64,000 nt of DNA from Stenopsyche tienmushanensis (GCA_008973525.1 WACJ01000514.1:1240001-1304000), one strand, 5' to 3'. Counted from the first letter of the stretch, positions 21,231-33,012 are shown. Translations and numbers: made by a program. Notes: generated by a model from the letters alone, not told the origin.

Positions 21231-24200
21231 TTAAGGAAATCTTGTTTTTTCTCCTTTGACATTCAAGTAAGTCGTTCTTGAAAGCTTACCAAATATGTTC
21301 TCACCAATGCACTTGTATTCACCAGAGTGTCTATATTGGATTCGTTCGATTACATAAATATGTTTCTGACCAACTATCTTTGATTCCAATTTCTTATCGT
21401 CTGGATTGTACCAAGTTATGGTCGGTTTTGGAAAACCACCAAATTGGCAATCCAATTCAACGCGATCATTGAAAAACACGGTAAATTCTCTATCTGCAAA
21501 GAACGATAACAGCAATGCAATTTTTAAAATGTAGCTATCTGATGTAATTATTAGAATATCAAATGCCAATTAGCTGATTAATGATACAGACGTATTATGA
21601 CTTCTCATAAAGTGACAAAGAAATTACCTATAATGTCATCTCCGAAAAATGGTCTTATACCCACATTTAATCTGGTATAACTTTTAGCTTCGCCGGCGAT
21701 ATTTTTAGCTTCGCATGTATATTCGCCTCCATCTTTTATATTCAAATCTTTGATAAAAAGTGAGCCATCGTTAATAATCTATAAAAAATAAATACAATCC
21801 TGGATTATTTAAAAACAGTTTTACATTAATATTATTCGTTTTACTAAGGATCCCCGTTTTATTAACGGGGATCCTTTCATGGACGCGGATCACGTTTTGT
21901 GTTCGTGTTAAGGCATATCGGCCGAGAAAAAGGCTTATGTGCCGTATCAGAGGTCTTTTTTATGGACCTCTTGGCCACGGGGACTTGGTGGCCAGCCCCG
22001 GTGCCTTTTCAGCGTTCAAGGCCTTCTGCCATAGTTTCGGAACCAAATGCGCCTTGAACCATAACGTCCTCTACCATAACATGTCACTACGGGTTGACCA
22101 TATACTTGTATCAACCTATGTGTTTGAATAATAAAAATAAATATTGATAAATAATGCCAAGCCAATAGTATTAAAAAAAAGTTATTACACGATGTTTTTA
22201 TTCGGACAAGAAATGAAGGCAAACGTAGCCAAAACATATTACAACCCTGATATATACATCATATCGCCCAATATGGATATTTACAGTTATTTATATTTAG
22301 TCTTTGTTATTAATTATATATGTACCTCGTATTTATTACTGCTTCTCATTGGAGTACCACCAGGTAAGGTCCAAGTGATCGTTGGTTTTGGCCTGCCTGT
22401 TGCTATGCACATTATTTCTAATGATTGCCCAATTTCGATGTTTATTTCTTCTTCTGATTTTTGCAACATAGGCTTCACATTAGGTAGTTTCTTTGGTGCG
22501 ACAACTGATCACAAAGAAAAATATTTTTTTTAAAATCATATCAATACAATAATTAGATCATGCATCTGGTTATGGCTCACTTTTTATTTGCTGAACTGCA
22601 GTAGGAGTGACACGTTTGAAAGGCATCTTATTTAAATCATTGCCGATAATCTAAACATCAAAACAAACCAAATTAAAAGTAGTAGTTATAAAATTGAAGT
22701 ATAATAACTTGCTATGCATTTATAATTTTATGCTTTTTTCCTGTATATTTTGAATGGACATCCATGATTCATGAGATACAATGGCAAATTTAGCTATAAT
22801 TTTATTCAGTTGTCTTATGTACCTATCTGTCCCTTAATAAACCCTTTGTATAATATAAGCGCTTGTGTAATTTCTGGTTGGACTTGTTTGTTTGGTTGGG
22901 GGGGCTATGAACCGGTTTAAGGATGTCTTTTCATTTCTGGATAAAATAAATGTGCATACTTTGAATGCTTTTTATGTTATAAAAACCCTTTGATATTAGC
23001 TACAAAAAGAGCATTTAACATGTGTGAAACTTGTTTGACTTGTTTTGTGATCACATGCAATTTTTTTGTTACGAGATTTCATTTTGCAAATTTTGCATAA
23101 TGTATACGGGGTGATATACTTTTATTTGCTTATTGATTCAATATTTTATTTGCAAGACAGTTATTTAGGCAGCATCAGTTCAATTTAAAATAATAGATTC
23201 GATTTGAAAAATCAGACTTACGGTGATGTAGAAGAAAGTCGTCTTCAAATGTTAGAAAATCCGTGTAGTACAAATGCGGAATTTTGGCGTCATAAATCCT
23301 CTTAAGTGGATATCTCCGATCCTTTCTGCCAGAAGTACTCGAAATCAAAACCGAATTCAGATTTTCGATCGTCATACCATCTTTGAGTTTGATGGCCAGC
23401 CGATATTGTTGTCCTTAAAGCATAAATGTATGTAAATATTCAGGATTCGGAAAACTCATCGATATATTAATGTAATAAATTTTAAACCTTTGATGGGTCT
23501 ATCGTTCAACTGTGATATTTTATCAGTAAAGAAGCCGTATTCAAAAGTGGACTTAGATATACCACTTATTTGGACAGAGTAATCGTCTTCTCCTCCGGTT
23601 ATAATAGACCATTCTCCTGGTTCTGGATTAAGAATGTTTATAATCTAAAATAAAAACATGTGATAACAGTATTTCTACAAAAGATTTTGACTTTTCTTAT
23701 AAGTAGCTTAATTTAACGATATATTTGTCCCGTCACTCTTGCTGGATCTAAAACACTTTGTCTTTCCTTTCTACCGTCGAGGATAGATAGAACCGCGCTC
23801 CTCCTCTTCTAATGACCCCCCCGGTGTGGTTTCTGCGGCTGATTAAGGTGACAGTCGTGGACTGTCGCTACGACGAAGAGAGTGAAATGGACTCTCAAGT
23901 AGTCACCAATGATGAAGATATTTTGATGATGTAGTTATAATTAACACTAAATTTATCAAAAACTCACCTTCAAATTTGGCAAATCTATAATTCTGTTAAC
24001 AGTCGGAGAATCTTCCACATTTTCCCCATGCGGATCGATAATCTCAAGTTGAGCGTTTTTAGCCGGTACCGAAATAGACAAGTTATTAAGATTCTTATCT
24101 ACTTCGAGCTAAATTGGGGATAAGAAAAAATACAAGTAATTGATAATAATACAATATAATCACACAATAAACTCATGATAACGGTTTTTACTTTGTACTC

Positions 24201-25296
24201 ATTGTTAAAGCTTTTTGGATATTGTTGTCGACCGATAGACGTTCTTTCCGTGTCGAAGGTTTCTTCGATATATTTCAATACCTACAAATTGACCACAAAT
24301 TTATAGCGAATATTTAAATAGCATAAAATTTGAATAGACCACGTTAAAATTACTGACAATGGATATTTGGTTTTTCTTGATCGAAAATATTTGGCCACCA
24401 CTTGTATCCTTGATTAGATCATATACCAAATAATTTGGTTGATTCAAATCATTGCAATTTCCTGTCAAAATGAACACAACCTGAAAATAATTAAAATTGA
24501 TCATCAGCAGGGTCATGTACAAAATAAACTAGACAATCGTTATTGGGTTATATCCTAGAACTGTTTTGGACGAATTTAAATTGCAGTTTATAGCGAGACA
24601 TGGCTTAGGACTTACTAGTTGTAACCAAATAATAGCTTTGTAGATTTTAATTTAATGTAGGTATGTACAATGTGGTAATCTTCTACAGAAAAAATAACTG
24701 TTAAAATTTCATTCTTTCGATATGATATATAAAAGATATGTATCTGACCTGGCTTTTCTTCTCTTGTATCAGATCCAATACGTCATTGATTAAATCATGA
24801 TCCTTAGATGATGCATCCGTGATTACATAAATGTAAGACCCAGGCAAACTTAATTCGAGTGCCAATTTGATCCCGCTGAGTGACATTTCAGGACAATCGT
24901 AATTTTCAGTAGCCCCAAGCTTAATAGCTTGTAGATCATTCTTCAAAACATCAGGATCCCTGGTGTTAGTTACAGGTCCAACATCTGAAAATAAGCTGTC
25001 GTTTTAGCTCCATCCATTCATAATTTGTACGCCAAATACCCAGCAGGCATACCTGGATCACTGAAGGGCACCAATATGAAATTGTACAGAGAAGAACCCT
25101 TTTTGTCGATGATCTCTTTTAAAATATGCACAGCACCCGTTTTCATCTCGGCCAATTCATCTCCCATCGAATATGTACGATCAAACACAAATGCCAATGA
25201 GATTTTCTCGTTTTCCACTGCACTACAACGATAGAAAGACATCGTTGTTAATACTAACAAGGCAAAAAGGGTAGAAAACGCCATTCTTCTAGCCAT
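21231..25296 (-). CDS. Hemicentin-like secreted protein (vWA plus two Ig domains), 11 exons
   Basis: Exons: 25296-25053, 24984-24749, 24480-24358, 24281-24192, 24108-23968, 23644-23488, 23413-23222, 22650-22581, 22504-22326, 21778-21628, 21493-21231; about 614 residues. Residues 1-26 look like a signal peptide ending CSA. A vWA domain follows (about 33-200) with a MIDAS-like D39-R-T41-Y-S43, CPEMS at 112-116 and YVITDAS around 138. The middle (about 200-415) resembles the hemicentin linker. Exons 9-10 form one I-set Ig domain (GRPKPTITW ... GEYTCEAKN), exon 11 a second (GFPKPTITW ... GEYKCIGEN). Vertebrate hemicentins have over 40 Ig domains; this is one of the short insect-type forms. An extracellular matrix or haemolymph role is inferred. 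All junctions are GT-AG and in phase except exon 7 to 8, which is off by one base. The ATG is the first one after a TATA box. Confidence 0.85.
21846..21876. repeat. Perfect 13-bp hairpin in intron 9
   Basis: AAGGATCCCCGTT, loop TTATT, AACGGGGATCCTT. It stands at the edge of a GC-richer patch (to about 22,090) that looks like a transposon fragment inserted in the intron between the two halves of the first Ig domain. Confidence 0.85.
23725..23925. repeat. GC-richer insert in intron 5
   Basis: Contains CCCCCCGGTGTGGTTTCTGC and GACAGTCGTGGACTGTCGC, the latter a short inverted repeat. It contrasts with AT-rich intron DNA and is probably a transposon fragment; no second copy was found in this window. 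Confidence 0.35.
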
Positions 25297-25343
25297 ATTG
25301 GATAGTCGAATGCTACTAAAAGCTAATCAGTATAAGTTTAAGT

Positions 25344-25351
25344 TTTATATA
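25344..25351 (-). promoter_or_regulatory. TATA box of the hemicentin-like gene
   Basis: TATATAAA on the minus strand, 48 bp before the ATG, leaving room for a short 5' leader. The dispersed 0.5-kb repeat begins only about 250 bp further upstream. Confidence 0.55.
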
Positions 25352-25603
25352 AGAAGATTTTCGCCATTAACAATAGCGTACGTTTTCTTAGCCACAAACC
25401 ACAATTTCTTGTTTGAATATAGAAGCATTTTGTTTGGAGTATTATGGAACGTTTCTAACTTGTTGGTTAATAAAAATCTTTTTTTTATTCGTGTATCGAA
25501 AAGAACCAAAGTTTAAGAATACGTTTAATAAATTTAAAGCCGATATAAATTTAATTAGCAAAGTTATAGTCCGACGAGAAGAAGCTGCGCTGCGCAAATT
25601 ATT

Positions 25604-26115
25604 TTTTCCAAGCTCATGGAAGTAATCCCATACACCCTAAATGAGTATTCTTTATGAAATTTAGTAAAAACGTGTATAATAAACTTCTTCATCGTATAGA
25701 CTACAATTATCTAAAAATATTCAAAAATGTTCATTAAATGAACAAAAAACTACAAAAAATGTCGGTTAAAACGCAATTTTTTTTCAATGGCTCACTGTTT
25801 TTTTATTTTCCAATATTTCTTTTTATTTGTAGTCTAAGATATACACAATATTACACAAATTAAGAATTTGTTTAACTTTTTTGCTGCAAATCAAATGTAC
25901 AGGACTTAAAACTTCCATGGTGAAGAATGTCATCGCTCATCCATCGACGTACGTGACTCCCCTTACTCCCACTATTATACTTTGTCAAACTTTAAAAAAT
26001 ATTTTTATGTTAACATATTAAATATCAACATTCTATATTTAATACTTTTCGCATAAAAAAATAGTAAAAAATCGATCTCTTTTAAGCCCAACAAGGTAGA
26101 AACGCCCCTTAATAG
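25604..26115 (+). repeat. 0.5-kb dispersed repeat (copy 2)
   Basis: Same order and orientation as 12,600-13,140, from TTTTTTCCAAGCTCATGGAAG to CAACAAGGTAGAAACGCCCCTTAA. It lies about 310 bp upstream of the hemicentin-like ATG, so it borders that promoter. A 20-30 bp stretch around AAAAAAGATGGCCTAGT in copy 1 is missing here. Confidence 0.8.
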
Positions 26116-26511
26116 TATTATGAATCGCTCGAAATGTCTGTCATATTTTTGCGTTCGTTCGACAAGATTATTGGCAATGATGGTTAGCATTAGTTTTAGG
26201 TATTATTTTTAATCTAAAATTTAAATTTATACATATTTTTACTTCGTGATAAGTGTGAGATTTTGTATGAAACAATGCGATATTGTTTTAATAGCAAACC
26301 GCCGTGAATATCCGGAGTATTCAATTAAATACGGGTTATTTCTTATCAATTCAAATTAACTCTTATCAATAGACTATTATTTATATAAATTTGAATAATA
26401 GATTTAAAAACCATAAGACCTATTTCAATGTTTTCATTGTAAATATATCGATTGAAACATATAAAATGGAATATATTTTTACCGCTGATATAAAGAACAG
26501 GATCTTTATAT

Positions 26512-26723
26512 CAGCGGTTCTTAAATTTATGTAGTCCGCGGATCCCCTCTTGAGCAAAATTTTTGTCGAGGATCCCCTGTTGAACAATTTTTTTTAGCGA
26601 ACTTTATCACAAATCTTACTTTTTATAATTTTTTCTGTTAATAATTCCACGAAAATATCTAGTTCAAGTATAGATAAATGTTTTTTTTTATGTTTTTTGC
26701 GGTTCCCAGCTTAAGAACGGCTG
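26512..26723 (+). mobile_element. hAT-type MITE with 8-bp target duplication
   Basis: Terminal inverted repeats CAGCGGTTCTTAA and TTAAGAACGGCTG bound 212 bp. Flanks are CTTTATAT and CTTTGTAT (7 of 8 match), the 8-bp duplication typical of hAT elements. Inside: CCTCTTGAGCAAAATTTTT and CCCCTGTTGAACAATTTTTTT. No coding capacity. A 14-bp inverted copy of its left duplication plus terminus lies just outside at 26,482-26,495. Confidence 0.85.
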
Positions 26724-27194
26724 CTTTGTATAATTCTTAACCTCGATGGACTTTTGAAACGTGTCATTTGTTTGACTTAGATAGCTATGATGGTATAGCT
26801 TATCATCATATACATTTCTTTAATCTTTCAAAGACGGTTTTTTTCCATTTGAAATATGAATATTTTCAAACAGAATTTGTGCTAAAATCAATAATTCCTT
26901 TAATATTCACGGGAATCACGTTTTTAATGACTTTTGAGCTCAAATATTACATGGAACACATAAAATATGCGATGTGATTTTCTTGATATAAATAATTTAC
27001 ACAGACTCATTTTTTTAAATTTTTATCATCGTTGAAAATAAAAGTCGCGCCAAATTTAAAAATTGCTATTGAACACACAGTACTGTTTCTAAAACAGGAA
27101 GACTGAATAAATTTGACGATGTAGCACGGATGTCATGATGAAATCAGATTCAGCAATTGCAATTGCAGACCAATTGGTCTTAATCGCCCTAGAA

Positions 27195-27310
27195 CAGCGC
27201 TTCTTAAACTCTTGTAGCCCGAGGACACCCTCTTGAGCCATTTTTTTCTCGTTGACCCCCTCTTGGATAATTTTTTTTGTGGACCTCATCCCAGCCCTTG
27301 TGGCTTAATT
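27195..27310 (+). mobile_element. hAT-type MITE, left part
   Basis: CAGCGCTTCTTAAACTCTTG, ACACCCTCTTGAGCCATTTTTTT and GACCCCCTCTTGGATAATTTTTTT match the MITE at 26,512. No right terminus is found at the expected distance. Confidence 0.65.
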
Positions 27311-27827
27311 TTTCAAACAATCAAACAATTCTTCAAAAGTGATGAAACCCACACATCTGTGCGGTCGGTGTTTATAGGGTTAATTATTGGTGGTATCATT
27401 GGGTTAAACACTTTAAAAATGTGCGATAAATACGCTCAATGTGAAACAGTATCTTTGTAAAACACGCCACCAAAAAACAACCAACCAACATACATATTAG
27501 ATAAGATTAGACCAAATAAATAGAATATAATGTTCGCAAAATAGCTGCTGCGATTTTAGTTAATAATTAGAAATTACCATTAAAAAAGACGTGGTCGCCG
27601 TGTAAACCTGTCAATTTCCTTTCAATAAGAACGATACGCCGTCAAAATAAAGATTTGCTTTCAAAACAATGTGAATGATCGAACTTTCTGGAAGCATGGC
27701 ACAATATCATTCCAGATGTTGATTGGAGCAGCGTCTATGTCTTAGTTACCTCAATTGCTACAACAAGGACAAAGGAGTGTCCTTCCAGAAATATTGCTAC
27801 AATAAAATGGAAGCATTAAGCCGAGTA

Positions 27828-28640
27828 TTAAAGAGGCACGAGCTCCTTACGTAGAGTATCCCTTTCAACGAAAGGGTGCGCGCGCAATGCGGCGGTGAAG
27901 TTCTGCTCACGGGGAGGAGCGAGATCCAGTTCCGCAAGGAGAGAGCGAGCGCGCGTACGGTTTGTGAACTCTGCCTTGCGGCTCTGCGACATGTGGCGCC
28001 GCGTAATAAAGATCATGTAACTCCATTGTCGCGCCACGTTCTCACCGGGTCCGATAAGGAACGGACCGGTAACCGCCCGGGAATCCGCGGGAAGGAAGGC
28101 CACCTTCTCGCCTGCCGCCGACATCTGTACGGCTGGACCGTAACCGTCGACGGTGACGTATATCGATATACGTTACAGCTCCATGCTGGACAAACGAATG
28201 TTGTTTGTACGGTATCGTCATTGCCTGTTCCACAGTGATAGAATTCCGGGTCTGCCTCTTTTCCAATTTAATTAAGGTAGCTATAAAAGCAGCTATACCT
28301 GGTAAGGACCTGGGTCAGGTGGTAACAGAGCTGACCATGTTTTCTTCTACTCCACTCTTCCGTATGTCCATCGACCTTTTGTGGAGATGCCCCCATCGTA
28401 GTTTCTCTGGCCGTCTTCTTTGTTTCTCCTTTTTGGATCGCCTGTCTCTCTTGGGCAAGCAGGTCGATTGGCGATATGGCAGTCAGTGTCAGGATAATGT
28501 CTTCTGATACTATGCGGTAGACAGCAGCTACTCTGATTTATTCTCTGGATTCTGGCCATATTTAACTTGGCCCTTTCAACTTGCAGTACCTCGGTCCATA
28601 TTGACGCATCGTATAACAACACCGAATGTACTACTCTATT
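27828..28640 (-). pseudogene. R1-like LINE, ORF2 C-terminal remnant
   Basis: The minus strand at 28,622-28,347 reads LLYDASIWTEVLQVERAKLN then MARIQR and RHYPDTD, ending KGRWTYGRVE. This matches the region after the reverse transcriptase domain of R1-clade LINEs (LLYGAxxWxxAL ... RxQRRxAxRVxxAYRTVS ... GRWTxxL). Further on, FVERDTLRKEL (near 27,850) matches the part after the CCHC knuckle (ERDILREEL in the copy at 32.6 kb). The frame changes at least twice and the knuckle is lost. Truncated at both ends; inactive. Confidence 0.75.
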
Positions 28641-28689
28641 GTAGAGTCAATCATTATTAAGTCAATCAAAATGCTTTATTAAAAATGCA

Positions 28690-29673
28690 CATACACTTAA
28701 ACTTTTATTTGTGCGGTAGATGCGTTCCGCGGAAAATCGCACAAAAAAAAAACTATCATTTATATAGAAAAAGTGAAGATGTGTTCCATGGACTTTAAAA
28801 ACCGCATAACTTTGAAATAGCTATATAAAATAACATTTAAAGGACGTCTTGCATCATTGGTAACATTTTAAGGATGGCTGTTTATCTGTTGATCATTTTC
28901 GTTGCGATTTTCTATATCAAACTCAAAATCGCTCTCTTCTTCGGAAGAAATAGTGTACCTTGTGTCAATGTCATCATTTTTAGATTTTCTCTTTCCAACA
29001 ATATAATTCATAATTAGTAAAGATGTCACTATAATCCCTACATCAAAAAAAAATCACAAAATGGCGACTGTTAAAAAAATATTCAGTAAAGTCGTTTTTT
29101 GTCCTTATTTTGTCACAGTTTTAATTTTTTTCTAAATAGCTAAAAAATAAATTTTGTCATTTGACATCTGGTAGGAATAATAGAAAGCTACATAAAAAAG
29201 GTTCGTACCCAGTTTGAAGTAAATTAATTGATTAAAAATTGAGATATGATGTCAAACTTGAGATCAACGTGTTGAAAAAAGTAGTTTCGAGAAAAACGCG
29301 TTAAAAGATTTCGTTATGGTAAAATCGCCCAAGTTGCCGCGTCATTAAAATGGTATAACTCCGTAAAAAGTTGGAATTTTGGAAATTCCTTCGGAGAATG
29401 TATTTTTAAAAGTCAAAACATTGGAATTATGCAAAAAAACGAAATAATTTTTTTCAAAAATCTAAACCAAAATTAAGGACTTGGTTCAGCGATAGCAGAT
29501 GTCATTTGAATTATAGGTCCAAATTATAATTTTTTTCCAAATTTCGATTAGTTTTGATGATTTGTTTCCTATTTTATCCAAAATATCTCGATACGTACTC
29601 TTTATGAAAAAAAAAATTGCTTTAAAAAAAACCGCATAACTTCGAAATCGCACAAAAAGAGGTTTGTGTGTAT
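28690..29673 (-). mobile_element. ~1-kb TIR DNA transposon, non-autonomous (copy 2)
   Basis: Reverse complement of the element at 7,004-7,998. Left edge ATACACTTAAACTTTTATTTG, right edge CAAAAAGAGGTTTGTGTGTAT. Internal landmarks shared: GTTCCATGGA near one end, TTCTTCCGAAGAA-type sequence, CAAAATGGCGACTG, CTCGATACGTACTC. No open frame. Confidence 0.75.
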
Positions 29674-30109
29674 CTGGAGCAAAATGTCTATTTTTCCACT
29701 GCTAAAAACCTGATCACTAATTAAATTTTTGCTATATATTATTTTTTTAAATGAGGTATACACTACTTAATAATCATCCTGTACTTTAAACAAGTATATA
29801 TAGCACGTCGTTTCTATGCGGACTTGTATTTTTAACCATACGAGTTGGACCTTGGAAGCTATTTCCAAGAGCCGCTCTGCTCATTGTGCAGCCGAACATC
29901 GGGCTGCTAACACGCGTGTCATGAAACCAACAAGATCTATGGTTTCAACGGAGTCTCCGGTTGGTTCAGGTTAGAAATTATTCAAATGATAAACTTTCTA
30001 TGCGATCATTTTAAATGTTGCCGCGACTTTTCAAACCGATAATCATAAAAACTGCCAAATTTGTTTTTGGTAAATTTTACGAAGAGCCGTGTGATTAAAA
30101 CGATTTGCT

Positions 30110-30115
30110 TTTATT
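30110..30115 (-). promoter_or_regulatory. Poly(A) signal AATAAA
   Basis: On the minus strand, 44 nt after the stop codon of the 63-codon frame at 30,159-30,350. It is the main reason to take that frame seriously. Confidence 0.45.
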
Positions 30116-30158
30116 TCCTTCACAGAATCTCATCATTGCGACTAAATTTATGGCCAGA

Positions 30159-30350
30159 TTACCATAAAGCCGCCATCATGTAATCATCGGCGTGGTTTTT
30201 GTGGAGGGCATCCATTTTGTCGCGTGATGCTTCAACCGGGTCCAGTTTCGAAGACATCCTTGGAAGTGGAATCATCAGATCATTAGCTTGCCAACGATCA
30301 ATTCCGCTGTCGAATTGGAGAGTATCTTTTCTATCAAAAATATCGAACAT
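30159..30350 (-). CDS. Small open frame or retrocopied gene end, function unknown
   Basis: 63 residues beginning MFDIFDRKDTLQFDSG and ending ADDYMMAALW. The composition is protein-like (balanced acidic and basic residues, varied codons, G+C above surroundings) and unlike the low-complexity chance frames around it. An AATAAA lies 44 nt past the stop. No signal peptide or membrane segment. I do not recognise the family. A stop codon lies five codons upstream of the ATG in frame, and no good splice acceptor precedes it, so it may be a complete small protein, a gene relic, or a 5'-truncated retrocopy. A sequence at about 29,815-29,965 on the same strand (ETIDLVGFMTRVLAARCSAAQ split by a stop) may belong to the same relic. 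Confidence 0.35.
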   Translation of the reverse strand: MFDIFDRKDTLQFDSGIDRWQANDLMIPLPRMSSKLDPVEASRDKMDALHKNHADDYMMAALW

Positions 30351-30354
30351 CCCG

Positions 30355-32265
30355 CGTATATAATTTTATAAATTATGTGCGTGCATCGCTTGAAATTAAA
30401 AGGATCTTTTAAATAATCACGTCGATCGTCGGATGTTTGGTCATGTTGGCGATGAATAATGGGGATACTTTAAAAGTTAGGCATTGCTTTTGTATTTAAG
30501 GATTTCTTTCACAATGGAGTCTTCTCTATTGGACGATGTTTGTATTTCAAGCTAAACTTTGGCACAGATTTGAGATTGCAAGCGATTTAAAGATGTTGAA
30601 AGCCTTGTATGCAATTGCATTTATTTTGTTAGATTCCACATGCAATCTATGCAGACTTGCTAAATGTGACAAAATATTGTCTGTCAGAGAACTTATCATA
30701 TTACCAACGAAATTCAGCTCTCGAAATAATTTAGAACTTTAAAAGTCAATAGAAAAGAGTTAATCCAAGCGTGAAATTGCTGCCTTACATCTTTCCACCA
30801 ATTTGTAAATTTGTGCATCTTCTATCGAACTAGATGAGTATATTTTTAGACTTTCTACACTTTGACACTATTTCGAGATCTGGATTTTACATCCAATACG
30901 ATGAGTTGTCCTGCGAATTGTATTTTCCTTCATTTGACGAGTTGACGACATTTGCATTTTGAATCTGACACAATAAATGAAATTTCAAATAACACTCTTA
31001 TCAGAATAAATTGTCATGCGATTGAAATCTCAATTCTTAAGTTGGCTTTTAATAAACAAATTATGCATCAATGCTAATGGCATGATTCATATTATTCGTT
31101 AAAAATGAAACGATTTGTCTTATTTCTGCATGGGTTTTTCTTTTTTTTTCCATGTCGAAATTACACACTTAGTTTCATTTTCAATAAATAAAAATATGAA
31201 CTTAACAGCTTCTAATGCTATGCAAATATATTTTTTAATTTTGTGAAAATCCGTATCCATAATAATGTATTTGTAACATTCAATGTATATTATGTGCTTG
31301 TGTTTCAAGAAAGCTGTCATAGCAAAATTCCAACATAACGCTTTGGCAGTTTAATTTAATTAAACTCAATACATATGTTGCTTTGTACTTTATTTTATTT
31401 GTTGATCAGATTATGTAAACTACAATAAAAAAATTACTGGATTTTGTTCATAATAAATAATTCACAAAATGAGATCTATTTTTATTCTTAAATTATCATT
31501 ACCCATGGATAATTGCAAAAATCATGACACTTATTTTGAAATAAAAATAATGATTTTACAAGAAAATCATGTTATATTTAAGAAAGTTAAGCAAAACATA
31601 CCGGTACTGTGATAATTCTTAATTAACATCATGAAAATATCACAAAATATTTTTAGTATCATGGTGTTTTCATACGAAATGTCCGATTTTGCAGGATTCA
31701 ATTTTAGCTGTAATTGTAGTAAATCTTTATTTATTGTGAATGAAAATTTCCTACAGTGCCAAAAAAGCATTATTTAGAGGGTTTACATGTTATGTCGTAG
31801 AAATGATGCGTGACATTTATTGTCCGAAGAAAGATATTTAAGATGAAATCTGCGTTGATTTCTTGTGATGGCTCAACGCAGAAATTTAGTGAGCTGCAAG
31901 AATGAATGACTATGCTTATTCTACAATAGCAAGAAGCATATAATTTTTTGGAAACATTTCTAATAAATAGAAAATGATTGAAATATTTTTTTAGGTTCAC
32001 TGCAATACTGAAGAGGAGTTTATTTGAAATAGCTTAAAAGTTGGGCAGCATTCAGCAGAATGTAAACCTAAAAAAAATGCCTCATTTAAAGCATTATAGA
32101 GCTTCTTATCTAGTATTTCTAAATATTTGGTTATCGCTTAGGTGCTAAATAAGCACTTATAGTATGCGAGGCAGTATTTGTGTAATTGTTCAAACAAAGC
32201 TGATACAAGACTCACATTGTATTATATTGCAATGCTTTGAAAGTTGTAATAATGTGTATGTAATG
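30355..32265. other. AT-rich, no gene seen
   Basis: Scattered short frames only; no repeats with recognisable ends. Confidence 0.4.
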
Positions 32266-32274
32266 AAAGGGCCA

Positions 32275-33012
32275 GGCTCAACATGGCTAGAGTCCAGAGA
32301 AGGAGAGCAATCAGGGTGGCTGCTGCATATCGCACAGTGTCAGAAGACACCGTCCTGGCACTGACTGCCATACCGCTAATCAACTTGCTCGCTTACAAGA
32401 GACAGGCAATACAGAAAGGTGAAGGCAAGAATAATGCTAAGAAAAGCACCATGGCGGCGTGGTAGTCCCGATGGGACAACTCCGCTAAAGGTCGGTGGAC
32501 GCATGATCTAATACCGAACCTGAGAATCTGGATAGAAAGCACGGTCAACTGTGCTACCATTTGACTCAGGTCCTCACCGGGCACGGCTGTTTTGGTAGCT
32601 ACCTACACAAAATAGGCAAAGAGATCGGCCTGGAGTGCCACCATTGCGGAACGGAGTACGACGATGCTGCACACACGACATTTGTCTGCCCAGCATGGAT
32701 CACCGAAAGGGACATCCTACGGGAGGAGCTGGGAATCAGCTCGCTTTTCCCTTGCAACATGGTACCTTCAATGTTAACGGATGCTATGGCATGGAATGCG
32801 TGGTGCAAATACAGGGCGTGCGCTATACAGCAGAAGGAGGATGCTGAGCGTACAAACCAACAGACACACAGGCGACATCCAGGAGAATAAATGACATACA
32901 GGAGGACCCGGAAGGGAAGCATCACTGCCACCCTCGCGCAATACTTAGCTAGTAGCCGGGTGGTAGCAGTGAAATAGAAGGGTTTTAGTGAGTAGCGTCT
33001 CTGTAACATCAC
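32275..33012 (+). pseudogene. R1-like LINE, ORF2 C-terminus and 3' end
   Basis: First part (from 32,283): MARVQRRRAIRVAAAYRTVS followed by EDTVLALTAIPL. After a stop at 32,463, another frame gives KGRWTHDLIPNLRIWIESTV and, from 32,561, the zinc knuckle C-H-H-C-G-T-E-Y-D-D-A-A-H-T-T-F-V-C (CX2CX8HX4C), then ITERDILREELGI and a lysine/glutamate-rich C-terminal helix ending near 32,887. This is the post-RT region of R1-clade non-LTR retrotransposons. A 3' UTR with GGTTTTAGTGAGTA and a CACACTA block follows. 5'-truncated and frameshifted, so inactive, but the best-preserved copy of this family here. Confidence 0.85.

Noticed and set aside
21937..22131. 64-codon frame in intron 9
   Set aside because: Inside a probable transposon fragment of the intron, with no matching family seen.
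22144..22533. 129-codon plus-strand frame
   Set aside because: Lies antisense over exon 9 (Ig domain) of the hemicentin-like gene.
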